From Erwinia pyri (GTDB taxonomy: Bacteria > Pseudomonadota > Gammaproteobacteria > Enterobacterales > Enterobacteriaceae), in contig NZ_CP132353.1 in NCBI RefSeq assembly GCF_030758455.1, forward strand, positions 2,852,001-2,916,000: a DNA stretch of 64,000 bases. The letters are read 5' to 3'. Under the pieces are notes generated by a model. The model saw only the letters and a program-made list of their open reading frames with translations, searched no databases and was not told the origin of the DNA. Positions 56,956 through 64,000 of the stretch are shown here, in pieces (within the stretch, counting starts at the first letter, position 1; the number at the start of each line of letters is the position of its first letter). The position numbers were made by a program, and so were the translations under genes.

Positions 56956-57714
56956 TTAAGGCGCCGAATAGTTGAACGTGGCGCTGAATCTTTTACTGTT
57001 TTGTCCTGAATAGGCCTCTGCCGGGAACGGCCTGACCTGCTTCATCGACTGCAATGATGTCAAGGCTGCACGGTTCAACAGCATGTTGGATGCGCGTTTA
57101 CTGATGCCTGAGGCCAGCACCCGCCCGCTGCGATCAACTTCCAGCCAGACTTCTACCTCTCCTTTCGGACGCTCCAGCGCAGCCTGACGGCCGGTGGGAT
57201 AGCGTTTGCTCTGTTCCAGCACGCCCCGAAGCGCACTTTCATAACCTTTTTCCTGCGCGCCATTATTGACGGGGGGTTTGGGCGCGGCAGGCGTAGTGGG
57301 TTGTTCAGGACGCGTTGCAACTGGTGAAGCGGGAGTGACCTTTTTCACCTGCGCGGTCTTTTGCACCGGCGCAGCCTGCTTTACCGTTTCTCGTTTTTTT
57401 ACTTCAGGCTTACGCGGCTCCGGCTTGCGAACCGGAGGCGGCGGTGGCGGTGGCGCGTCAACCGGGACGGGCGGCTCCTCTGGCGGCGCAGGTTCAGGTT
57501 CTGGAAGAGGTTCCGGCTGGGGTGGTTCAACCGGCGGGGGTGGTTCAGCTACGGCCTCCGGCGCTGGTTCAGCCAGTGCCAGTTCCATGGTGGTTTCATC
57601 ATAATGAGGCTGAATTTTCAGCGGTGCCTGCTGGCTTGCCTGGTAGATCGCCAGCAGGACGATTAAGCCCGGAAGCCAGCTGAGCAGATGGCGGATGCGA
57701 TAAAGCCAGAACAT
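56956..57714 (-). CDS. TonB-like energy transducer
   Basis: 252 residues. An N-terminal helix (SWLPGLIVLLAIYQAS) is followed by a long Pro/Glu then Pro/Lys-rich spacer (about 45-165) and a C-terminal TonB domain (GEVEVWLEVDRSGRVLASGISKRAS; ALTSLQSMKQVRPFP). The start at 57714 lies 2 bases before the exbD stop and suits the membrane anchor. It is probably an accessory TonB dedicated to the neighbouring receptor. Confidence 0.9.
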   Translation of the reverse strand: MFWLYRIRHLLSWLPGLIVLLAIYQASQQAPLKIQPHYDETTMELALAEPAPEAVAEPPPPVEPPQPEPLPEPEPAPPEEPPVPVDAPPPPPPPVRKPEPRKPEVKKRETVKQAAPVQKTAQVKKVTPASPVATRPEQPTTPAAPKPPVNNGAQEKGYESALRGVLEQSKRYPTGRQAALERPKGEVEVWLEVDRSGRVLASGISKRASNMLLNRAALTSLQSMKQVRPFPAEAYSGQNSKRFSATFNYSAP

Positions 57715-57715
57715 A

Positions 57716-58123
57716 TCAGCGCTTCCGGGTGGCAATAGAGATGGAGTAAAAACCGCCCAGTCGCAGGGTATCCATAACCTCCACCAACCGTTCAACCGGC
57801 ACGCTCTTGTCGCTGCTGACGATCAGAGTCGTTTTTTCATCGCCTTTCTGCTGCTGTTTCAGCGTCTCCACCAGCGAGGCTAACGGCAGATCTTTGCCAT
57901 CAAGCTGCAGCACGTTATCTGCGCCGAGCGTCAGAATGGCTTTCTGCTGCGGTTTGAGTTCCTGCGTGCTGCGGGCAGAAGGAAGCTGAGTTTTCAGCCC
58001 CTGAGAAGGAATAACGTTCAGACTGATCAGCACAAAAAAGACCAGAAGAAACATCATCACATCGATCATGGGGATCAGTTCGATGTGGGCCTTTCTTTTT
58101 TTAGGTTCGTTCCAGTTGCGCAT
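57716..58123 (-). CDS. ExbD/TolR-type protein
   Basis: 135 residues starting MRNWNEPKKRKAHIELIPMIDVMMFLLVFFVL: one membrane helix with the conserved Asp of the proton path (IPMIDVMMFLLVF), then a periplasmic domain. First gene of the exbD-tonB-receptor-exbB-phospholipase D operon. A start four codons upstream (58135) is also possible. Confidence 0.9.
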   Translation of the reverse strand: MRNWNEPKKRKAHIELIPMIDVMMFLLVFFVLISLNVIPSQGLKTQLPSARSTQELKPQQKAILTLGADNVLQLDGKDLPLASLVETLKQQQKGDEKTTLIVSSDKSVPVERLVEVMDTLRLGGFYSISIATRKR

Positions 58124-58560
58124 GACGCCTCCCATAAAATCGGAGGGCCAAATATAGGTAGCAAATATTTACTTTTTATTACCTTTTAACGCATCGATAT
58201 ACATATTAATGTCAATTAACTGACACAATGGATGGTTCAAGCCTTTGATTTATATCAGTTAAGATTTCAAAGGGAAACTATTACCTTGATTGATAAAATA
58301 TAAAGATAAATAAAATCAATCACTTGAATTTGTAACCTTTGCAGATTGCATGAAAATAGTGGGTGTAATCCACGCTATGATTGCGATGCAAGCTGCAACA
58401 GATAAATTTGCGTTATCTTTTTTTGAAAAATTATTAGGATTAATCTGGCTATATAGTGAAGGGAAAAGGGAGGCGGTAATGCCACACAGGAGTTGAGAAG
58501 GGATTAACTGTATATGGACCTGGAGAAAAAGCGCGTAATGGCAGGGCAGCTCAACCTGTG
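58124..58560. other. Promoter region of the TonB-system operon
   Basis: About 440 AT-rich bases without a convincing gene. A 48-codon frame at 58350-58496 lacks a ribosome site. A 16-bp imperfect palindrome (58210-58225) is listed separately. No clear Fur box was found. Confidence 0.45.
58210..58225. promoter_or_regulatory. Palindrome upstream of the exbD operon
   Basis: TGTCAATTAACTGACA, 15 of 16 symmetric positions matching (TGTCA / TGACA arms exact). It lies 87-102 bases before the exbD start and could be an operator; the regulator is unknown. Confidence 0.45.
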
Positions 58561-58567
58561 TTATCGG

Positions 58568-58601
58568 AAAAAAAACCGCTCCCTGAGGGAGCGGTTTTTA
58601 C
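58568..58601. terminator. Terminator after agp
   Basis: AAAACCGCTCCC / GGGAGCGGTTTT perfect stem with a 2-3 base loop and A- and T-runs on either side, 20 bases after the agp stop on the minus strand. Confidence 0.93.
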
Positions 58602-58621
58602 TGACTATAAGCGCTTCAGGA

Positions 58622-60271
58622 TTATTTTGATTCAGCCGTAGCAGCATTCTTGCTGCTGTCAGCTTTCTCCGCGTCAGCCGCTGCCGGAGCAGCCTCGCTC
58701 TTTGGCTCTGCAGCCGGGGTTGTCTTCGTGTCAGCCGCTTTTTCGCCTGCTGCGTTATCAGCAGCGGCTTTATCTGAGCCAGCTTTCTCTTTGGCAGGCT
58801 GGGCAGCAGCAGCTTTGTCTGCTTCCGCTTTGGTTTTTGCAGCCTGCTCCGCTGCTGCTTTATCTGCAGCGGCTTTTTCTGCCGAGGCTTTAGCCTGTGC
58901 CGCTTTATCCGCAGCCGCTTTGTCAGCAGCAACTTTTGCCGCCGCTACTTTATCGGCCGCCGGTTCGCTGGCTTGTGCCGGTGCAGGCGCAGCAGCTGGC
59001 TGAGGAGCATTTACTGCCATCGGCGTCCCCTGAATCGCTTTATTGAGTACCTGGGTAAACTGATCCCACGGGCAGAAACCGTTGGCATCCGTTGGGCAGC
59101 CGTTCATCTGCAGGGTGACGCGCTCAGGTGGGGTATCCAGCGAAAGTGGCGTGGCGTTACGTAACTGTTCGGTACTCTGATAAACGTATTCGACTTTTAC
59201 CAGCTCACGATCGTTTTTCTTGTCATGCCAGCGCTGGAACTGAATCATTCCGCCAATAGGCGTGCGCTCATTCTGTTCTGGCAAAGTGTAAGGCTTGAAA
59301 TCTAACGCTGTCAGCAGTGAAGCGATGTTGGAATCATGGCCAACCATCAGGGTCACTTTCGGTGCGCTGGCTTTATCTTCATCCACCAGCATGCTGCGAA
59401 TGTAGTCAACCAGCGGAGCGGCCACATCACGCGCCACTTCTGGCGAGGTGAACAGCGTATCCTGATAACCATTTTTAATGGCAGAAAGCTCTTTCCACTG
59501 CTCAGGCGTTTTGATCTGCCCCCAGGCAACCTGATCCAGCGGCATACCTTCATAATATTGCAGAGTGAACGCATCAACCAGCGAGTTACCTACCTTCAGC
59601 GGGCCAGAGACGTTGGGCTCTTTGCCATTTTCAGCGCTGAATTTGTTTTGATTGTCGCTGGAGAGATCGCACTGTTTTTTGCCCTCACAGGCGGGTGCAT
59701 TTTTGTAATCGATGATTTTTTCAAGACGCTGGAAGGCGGGTTTCAGAGCCAGCTTCTCGCCTGCGCCGTTCATTGCCGTCAACGCCTGCTTATTGAAGGC
59801 TTCGCTACCATCGGTAATAACCGGATTGAACACCGGATCCATCGTGCCCATCTCATCCTGATGCGAGACAGGAATATCACAGCCCGGGAAGGCACCGGTA
59901 ATAAAGAACTGAGCGGTAGCAACCGTGCGTTGCAGGCTGTTGGCATAAGCGTAAACTTCGTCAGTAGTCGGGCAAACATCCTCTTTGAGCAGCCCCTGCT
60001 GAGCCAGCCATTCACGGGTATAGCGGCCCATATAGACTTCCAGCACGCCACCTTTAGTTGTTAACTGCCCACCCGGTACGTCCCATTTTGGCCAGGCCTT
60101 TTTGCTGGACTGCGCCAGAACGCTGCCATTGTCGGCCAGCGGCGCGCGCAGATTGTGGCGGCTCATCATTAACACTTGCTCAAGCTGGTAATCGTCGTCA
60201 GCAGCATAGGCTGAGGTCCCGGCCACTGCCGAGCAGACTGCTAACGCGCAAAGACTGAACTTTTTAATCAT
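58622..60271 (-). CDS. agp: Glucose-1-phosphatase Agp with TolA-like C-terminal tail
   Basis: Periplasmic histidine acid phosphatase. A signal peptide ([23 protein letters not shown]) is followed by the active-site RHN motif in [12 protein letters not shown], and HD in [13 protein letters not shown]; the first 417 residues follow E. coli Agp (413) closely. E. coli Agp frees phosphate from glucose-1-phosphate and attacks phytate. Residues 418-549 are an extra Ala/Lys/Asp/Glu tail of TolA-like repeats ([11 protein letters not shown] type). ATG 60271 is chosen; ATG 60283 is an alternative. Confidence 0.92.
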   Translation of the reverse strand: MIKKFSLCALAVCSAVAGTSAYAADDDYQLEQVLMMSRHNLRAPLADNGSVLAQSSKKAWPKWDVPGGQLTTKGGVLEVYMGRYTREWLAQQGLLKEDVCPTTDEVYAYANSLQRTVATAQFFITGAFPGCDIPVSHQDEMGTMDPVFNPVITDGSEAFNKQALTAMNGAGEKLALKPAFQRLEKIIDYKNAPACEGKKQCDLSSDNQNKFSAENGKEPNVSGPLKVGNSLVDAFTLQYYEGMPLDQVAWGQIKTPEQWKELSAIKNGYQDTLFTSPEVARDVAAPLVDYIRSMLVDEDKASAPKVTLMVGHDSNIASLLTALDFKPYTLPEQNERTPIGGMIQFQRWHDKKNDRELVKVEYVYQSTEQLRNATPLSLDTPPERVTLQMNGCPTDANGFCPWDQFTQVLNKAIQGTPMAVNAPQPAAAPAPAQASEPAADKVAAAKVAADKAAADKAAQAKASAEKAAADKAAAEQAAKTKAEADKAAAAQPAKEKAGSDKAAADNAAGEKAADTKTTPAAEPKSEAAPAAADAEKADSSKNAATAESK

Positions 60272-60525
60272 GTGTTTTTCCATTGATTCAAGGGTAAAGC
60301 ACCCGGCCGTATAATGGCGATGCGGTTGGGAAAAAGGCTCGCAACGGCGTTCGCAACGGCGCCTGAAAAAGAGGCCAGGCGTGGGCATTGGTGCTGAGAA
60401 TATAGCAGAGTATCGCCTTTGCCGTTTAGTCGCATCAGGAGATTGAAAAGAAACGATATGTTTTTTCGGAATGCTTTACCTGGAAGGGGCGCAGAGAGAA
60501 ATAGCAGGCAGGAAAGAGACAAAGC

Positions 60526-60552
60526 AAAACGGGCCAGCTTACGCTGACCCGT
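60526..60552 (-). terminator. Terminator of downstream tRNA-Ser
   Basis: ACGGGTCAGC / GCTGGCCCGT stem with a GTAA loop and TTTT, 10 bases after the tRNA on the minus strand. Copy of the element at 60841. Confidence 0.88.
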
Positions 60553-60561
60553 CAAATTTGA

Positions 60562-60650
<89 letters not shown>

Positions 60651-60840
60651 CGCTGTTACCAGTTGCTGTTACCGGGAAGTAGCTGATACCTCCTGAACAA
60701 CTGATGGCGCGCAGTATAGGGGATAGCGTTTAGTTTGCCAAGACTATTTTTAGCTATTTTGTTGAATCGATGCACTTTTATCCAGGCGGACGGTCATCCC
60801 TGCTCTTTTCAGCAGTCGGCCCATTTTTGCTGCGCATAGC

Positions 60841-60867
60841 AAAACGGGCCAGCTTACGCTGACCCGT
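60841..60867 (-). terminator. Terminator of upstream tRNA-Ser
   Basis: Same ACGGGTCAGC-GTAA-GCTGGCCCGT stem with TTTT, 10 bases after the tRNA. Confidence 0.88.
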
Positions 60868-60876
60868 CGAATTAGA

Positions 60877-60965
<89 letters not shown>

Positions 60966-61181
60966 CAATGAGGCGAACTATAAACATCCTCTTTGGCGAT
61001 GTAAAGTCAGTTTTGGATCGGATGCCTGAAAAAGCAGCGAATACGTTTTTTTTGCTGTTATTATCGCCACCCCGCTCACAGAAACAGCGGCAGGCCGCGT
61101 AAAGAAGGGTAAAACGTCTTTCCCCGCTTCGCTGCGCTCCCTATTCTCACAGGTAAATTGGTGACCCTGAGAGGTATTATT

Positions 61182-61838
61182 ATGGATCGCATTGTTTCAA
61201 GTACCCACAGCAGTTCGTTAATTACCACTCACAAGGTGCTGCGCAATACCTATTTCCTGCTGGGACTGACGCTGGCCTTCTCCGCCGTAACAGCAACCCT
61301 GAGTACCGTCTTCGCCCTGCCCGCGCCCGGTTTTATTCTGATGCTGGCTGGTTTTTATGGGCTGATGTTTCTGACCTACCGCCTGGCTGACAGCCCGACC
61401 GGTATCCTGGCGGCCTTCGCCTTTACCGGTTTCCTCGGTTACTGTCTGGGGCCGATGCTCAACTCGTTGCTCTCAGCGGGCATGGGAGATGTCATTGGTC
61501 TGGCATTGGGCGGCACGGCGCTGGTGTTCTTTAGCTGTTCAGCCTACGTACTGACCACCCGCAAGGATATGTCGTTCCTGGGCGGAATGATGATGGCAGG
61601 TTTTGTGGTGCTGCTGGTTGCCGTAGTAGCCAACCTGTTCCTCAATATTCCGGCGCTGCATATGGCGATCAGCGTAATGTTTATTCTGTTCTCCTCAGGG
61701 GCCATTCTGTGGGAAACCAGTAACATTATTCATGGCGGCGAAACCAATTACATTCGCGCCACGGTCAGCCTGTATGTTTCGATCTACAACATCTTTGTCA
61801 GCCTGCTCAGCATTCTGGGAATGTCTCGCAGCAACTAA
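61182..61838 (+). CDS. yccA: FtsH protease modulator YccA
   Basis: 218-residue inner-membrane protein of the BI-1 (Bax inhibitor) family with seven hydrophobic segments. E. coli YccA binds FtsH and slows its proteolysis. [31 protein letters not shown] and [16 protein letters not shown] are characteristic. The start at 61182 follows GAGG; an earlier in-frame start lacks one. Confidence 0.95.
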   Translation: MDRIVSSTHSSSLITTHKVLRNTYFLLGLTLAFSAVTATLSTVFALPAPGFILMLAGFYGLMFLTYRLADSPTGILAAFAFTGFLGYCLGPMLNSLLSAGMGDVIGLALGGTALVFFSCSAYVLTTRKDMSFLGGMMMAGFVVLLVAVVANLFLNIPALHMAISVMFILFSSGAILWETSNIIHGGETNYIRATVSLYVSIYNIFVSLLSILGMSRSN

Positions 61839-61854
61839 GCTCTGTTTTATACGC

Positions 61855-61886
61855 TAAAAAAGCCCCGCCTCTGCGGGGCTTTTTTT
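61855..61886 (+). terminator. Terminator after yccA
   Basis: AAGCCCCGC-CTCT-GCGGGGCTT stem with A-run and seven T, 17 bases after the yccA stop. Confidence 0.93.
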
Positions 61887-61989
61887 GTCACTTGCAGGCA
61901 CCTCTTTATCATTCCTGCATCCGGGACTATCCAGCCAACAAACCCGTTTGCTAAACTGGGACGCTTGGTAAAACGACAGAGGCAACAAA

Positions 61990-62316
61990 GTGTTATTTCA
62001 GGGTAAAGAAATCGAACGTGATGCGCAGGGTTATCTGAAATCCACTGCGGACTGGTGTGAAGAGATGGCACCCCAACTGGCCGAAGAAGAGGCCATTGAG
62101 CTGACAGAAGCTCACTGGGAGGTGGTGCGTTTTGTTCGCGCGTTCTATCTGGAATTCAATACTTCTCCGGCAGTGAGGATGCTGGTTAAAGCCATGGCAC
62201 AAAAATATGGCGAGGAAAAAGGCAACAGTCGTTACCTGTTCCGTCTTTTCCCCAAAGGCCCGGCCAAACAGGCTACTAAAATTGCGGGTCTGCCTAAGCC
62301 TGCGAAATGCCTCTGA
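61990..62316 (+). CDS. tusE: Sulfur relay protein TusE (DsrC family)
   Basis: 108-residue sulfur carrier that passes persulfide from TusBCD to MnmA for 2-thiouridine in t[27 protein letters not shown] and the C-terminal PAKCL with the penultimate Cys are family marks. It starts with GTG at 61990, in frame with the conserved N-terminus. Confidence 0.95.
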   Translation: MLFQGKEIERDAQGYLKSTADWCEEMAPQLAEEEAIELTEAHWEVVRFVRAFYLEFNTSPAVRMLVKAMAQKYGEEKGNSRYLFRLFPKGPAKQATKIAGLPKPAKCL

Positions 62317-62377
62317 AAGTTTTCAACACCGACCTGATAAGTATGCTGCAGCTGTTTCAGGACAGAGTCTTCCCGGT

Positions 62378-62656
62378 TCAGGCAGTGGTAAAGCTGTCCG
62401 GCATTTGCCGCGGCTGATGTGGCTCTTGAAGCACTTTTTCAACGTTTGCGCTTCGGGGGCCGCCCGCTTTCAACCAGCTAATCAGTGCCTGTACCTCTTT
62501 TTCCTCGCCACAGGCCAGCACTTCCACGCTGCCATCGTCCAGATTTCTGGCGTAACCTTTTACCCCCAGCTCTTTGGCCTGACGCTGAGTGCTGTAGCGA
62601 AATCCAACGCCCTGAACCGTGCCGTGCACCCAGGCTCTTACGCAGACAGTAGTCAT
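62378..62656 (-). CDS. yccX: Acylphosphatase
   Basis: 92-residue enzyme that hydrolyses acyl phosphates. The signature [37 protein letters not shown] holds the catalytic Arg (GFR) and Asn (ARN). The start at 62656 (MTTVCVRAW) follows AGAGG. Located between tusE and rlmI on the opposite strand, as in E. coli. Confidence 0.94.
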   Translation of the reverse strand: MTTVCVRAWVHGTVQGVGFRYSTQRQAKELGVKGYARNLDDGSVEVLACGEEKEVQALISWLKAGGPRSANVEKVLQEPHQPRQMPDSFTTA

Positions 62657-62744
62657 ATTTCCTCTCCATTGATGACGCAGATTGCATTTTCCCGGCTTGC
62701 ACCGGACAATAACGTCTGTTTTTCTGACTTTAAGCATAGCAAAT

Positions 62745-63935
62745 ATGACTGCTCGTTTGATTCTTGCCAAAGGACGTGAAAAGTCCTTACTCCGTCGTCA
62801 TCCCTGGGTCTTCTCTGGCGCGGTTGCCCGCCTGGAAGGAAAGGCCGATTCGGGTGAAACTATTGATGTTTGTGACAGCCATGGAGGCTGGCTGGCGCGC
62901 GCTGCCTGGTCACCTGAATCGCAGATCCGTGCCCGTGTCTGGAGCTGGGAACAGGATGAGTCGATTGATATCGACTTCTTTATCCGGCGCCTGCAGGCGG
63001 CACAGCCGCTGCGTGACTGGCTCGCTGAGCGCGACGGTCTTGACAGCTACCGTCTGATTGCCGGTGAGTCCGATGGCTTACCGGGGATCACCATCGACCG
63101 CTTCGACAATTATCTGGTTCTTCAGCTGCTGTCAGCAGGGGCAGAATATCAGCGCGCTGCATTGATCGCTGCCCTGCAGCACTGTTATCCGGAGTGCGCT
63201 ATTTACGATCGCTCCGATGTGGCCGTTCGTAAGAAAGAGGGCCTTGAGCTGGTACAGGGCGTAGTACTGGGTGAAACGCCGCCCGAGCTGCTGCCGATTG
63301 CCGAACATGGCATGAAGCTGCTGGTTGATATCCAGACCGGTCACAAAACTGGCTACTATCTGGACCAGCGCGACAGTCGCCTGGCAACCCGCCGTTACGC
63401 CAAAGATCGCCGCGTACTGAACTGCTTCTCATACACAGGCGGCTTTGCGGTATCCGCCCTGATGGGTGGTTGCAAGCAGGTTATCAGCGTGGACACTTCT
63501 CAGGGCGCACTGGATGTTGCCCGCCAGAACGTAGAGCTGAACGGGCTGGATTTGTCTAAAGCAGAATTTTTGCGCGATGACGTGTTTAAGCTGCTTCGTC
63601 GTTACCGCGACAGCGGAGAGAAATTCGATCTGATCGTGATGGATCCGCCGAAATTTGTGGAAAATAAAAACCAGCTGGCCGGTGCCTGCCGGGGTTATAA
63701 AGATATCAATATGCTGGCGATGCAGCTGCTTAACCCGAACGGCATGCTGCTGACTTTCTCCTGCTCTGGCCTGATGCCAACTGATTTATTTCAGAAAATC
63801 ATCGCCGATGCCGCACTGGATGCACAGCGTGATGTACAATTTATAGAGCAGTTCCGGCAGGCAGGGGATCATCCAGTGATCGCCAGCTACCCGGAAGGGA
63901 TGTACCTTAAAGGGTTTGCCTGCCGCGTGCTGTGA
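62745..63935 (+). CDS. rlmI: 23S rRNA (cytosine-1962-C5)-methyltransferase RlmI
   Basis: SAM-dependent methyltransferase of 396 residues. N-terminal PUA domain ([26 protein letters not shown]), then the Rossmann fold ([43 protein letters not shown]). Nearly identical to E. coli RlmI. The start at 62745 gives the E. coli N-terminus; the longer frame upstream is the reverse of the yccX promoter. Confidence 0.96.
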   Translation: MTARLILAKGREKSLLRRHPWVFSGAVARLEGKADSGETIDVCDSHGGWLARAAWSPESQIRARVWSWEQDESIDIDFFIRRLQAAQPLRDWLAERDGLDSYRLIAGESDGLPGITIDRFDNYLVLQLLSAGAEYQRAALIAALQHCYPECAIYDRSDVAVRKKEGLELVQGVVLGETPPELLPIAEHGMKLLVDIQTGHKTGYYLDQRDSRLATRRYAKDRRVLNCFSYTGGFAVSALMGGCKQVISVDTSQGALDVARQNVELNGLDLSKAEFLRDDVFKLLRRYRDSGEKFDLIVMDPPKFVENKNQLAGACRGYKDINMLAMQLLNPNGMLLTFSCSGLMPTDLFQKIIADAALDAQRDVQFIEQFRQAGDHPVIASYPEGMYLKGFACRVL

Positions 63936-63963
63936 CTTGAAAACGCCGTTCCTGCCCCCATTT
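63936..63963 (+). promoter_or_regulatory. Sigma-32 (heat-shock) promoter
   Basis: CTTGAA (63936-63941), 14-base spacer, CCCCATTT (63956-63963): a full match to the RpoH consensus. It lies directly after the rlmI stop and 33 bases before the ATG at the right edge. Confidence 0.85.
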
Positions 63964-63996
63964 TGGTAGCAGAGCAATGTTTATCAGGAGGTCACG

Positions 63997-64000
63997 ATGA
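63997..64000 (+). CDS. hspQ: Start of next gene, probably hspQ (truncated at window edge)
   Basis: Only ATGA is inside the window, after a strong ribosome site CAGGAGG (63986-63992). Gene order (E. coli tusE-yccX-rlmI-hspQ) and the heat-shock promoter in front suggest the heat shock protein HspQ. No coding sequence is available to confirm it. Confidence 0.5.

Noticed and set aside
57266..57683. Long plus-strand frames rich in Gly or Arg opposite the tonB gene
   Set aside because: They are the reverse reading of the Pro-rich TonB spacer; composition is explained by the real gene.
58350..58496. 48-residue plus-strand frame in the exbD promoter region (starts MKIVGVIHAMIAMQ)
   Set aside because: No ribosome site, no clear domain or membrane pattern, and AT-rich non-coding surroundings; more likely chance.
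58650..59003. Plus-strand 117-codon Ala/Ser-rich frame opposite the agp tail
   Set aside because: Mirror of the Ala/Lys repeat tail; no ribosome site.

Overview
The window is chromosomal DNA of a gammaproteobacterium of the order Enterobacterales. Many genes match Escherichia coli proteins almost residue for residue (OpgG, MsyB, CycA, RutG, UvrY, SdiA, RlmI), and E. coli gene neighbourhoods are kept in blocks: lpxL-msyB-yceK-opgHGC-clsC, glyW-cysT-leuZ/pgsA-uvrC-uvrY-yecF-sdiA, and rutR-rutABCDFG/ymdF-wrbA-yccJ/agp/serT-yccA-tusE-yccX-rlmI-(hspQ). The aryl polyene cluster and a LuxI synthase next to SdiA fit an Erwinia/Pantoea-like member of the Erwiniaceae; that placement is inference.

Layout. 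1-9.4 kb: envelope genes (lauroyl transferase LpxL, osmoregulated periplasmic glucan genes opgGH and divergent opgC, cardiolipin synthase ClsC). 9.5-12.1 kb: a clan GH-A-like glycosidase homologue whose expected acid/base Glu is Gln, a 46-residue one-helix protein, and a 1.2-kb gene-free stretch with three kinds of repeat. 12.1-25.6 kb: a 16-gene minus-strand aryl polyene operon in canonical order (apeC to apeR), lacking the usual front genes. 25.9-30.5 kb: a MarR-controlled three-part drug-efflux operon. 30.7-32.1 kb: an AraC regulator with a DUF2000 protein. 32.3-33.7 kb: an AT-rich three-gene module ending in an orphan Hcp (type VI secretion), beside the Gly-Cys-Leu tRNA operon. 34-39.7 kb: pgsA, uvrC, uvrY, yecF, a GlpM-like protein, then luxI and sdiA with two perfect palindromes between them. 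39.7-40.5 kb: gene-free, with a strong hairpin. 40.5-50.9 kb: extensin-like protein, cycA, rutR, the rut pyrimidine operon (no rutE) behind a textbook sigma-54 promoter and a RutR box, a DMT permease, a KGG stress protein and wrbA. 51-60.3 kb: yccJ, an aldehyde dehydrogenase, an exbD-tonB-receptor-exbB-phospholipase D operon, and an Agp phosphatase carrying a 132-residue TolA-like tail. 60.5-64 kb: two tRNA-Ser genes, yccA, tusE, acylphosphatase, rlmI and a sigma-32 promoter in front of the gene that starts at the right edge (probably hspQ).

Working together: the ape operon should make, lipidate and export a membrane pigment; opg and lpxL shape the envelope; uvrY (a response regulator) and sdiA/luxI are signalling genes; rut genes recover nitrogen from pyrimidines under nitrogen control. 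The least explained parts are the Hcp-linked module, the TonB/phospholipase D operon and the repeat block ahead of the aryl polyene cluster.
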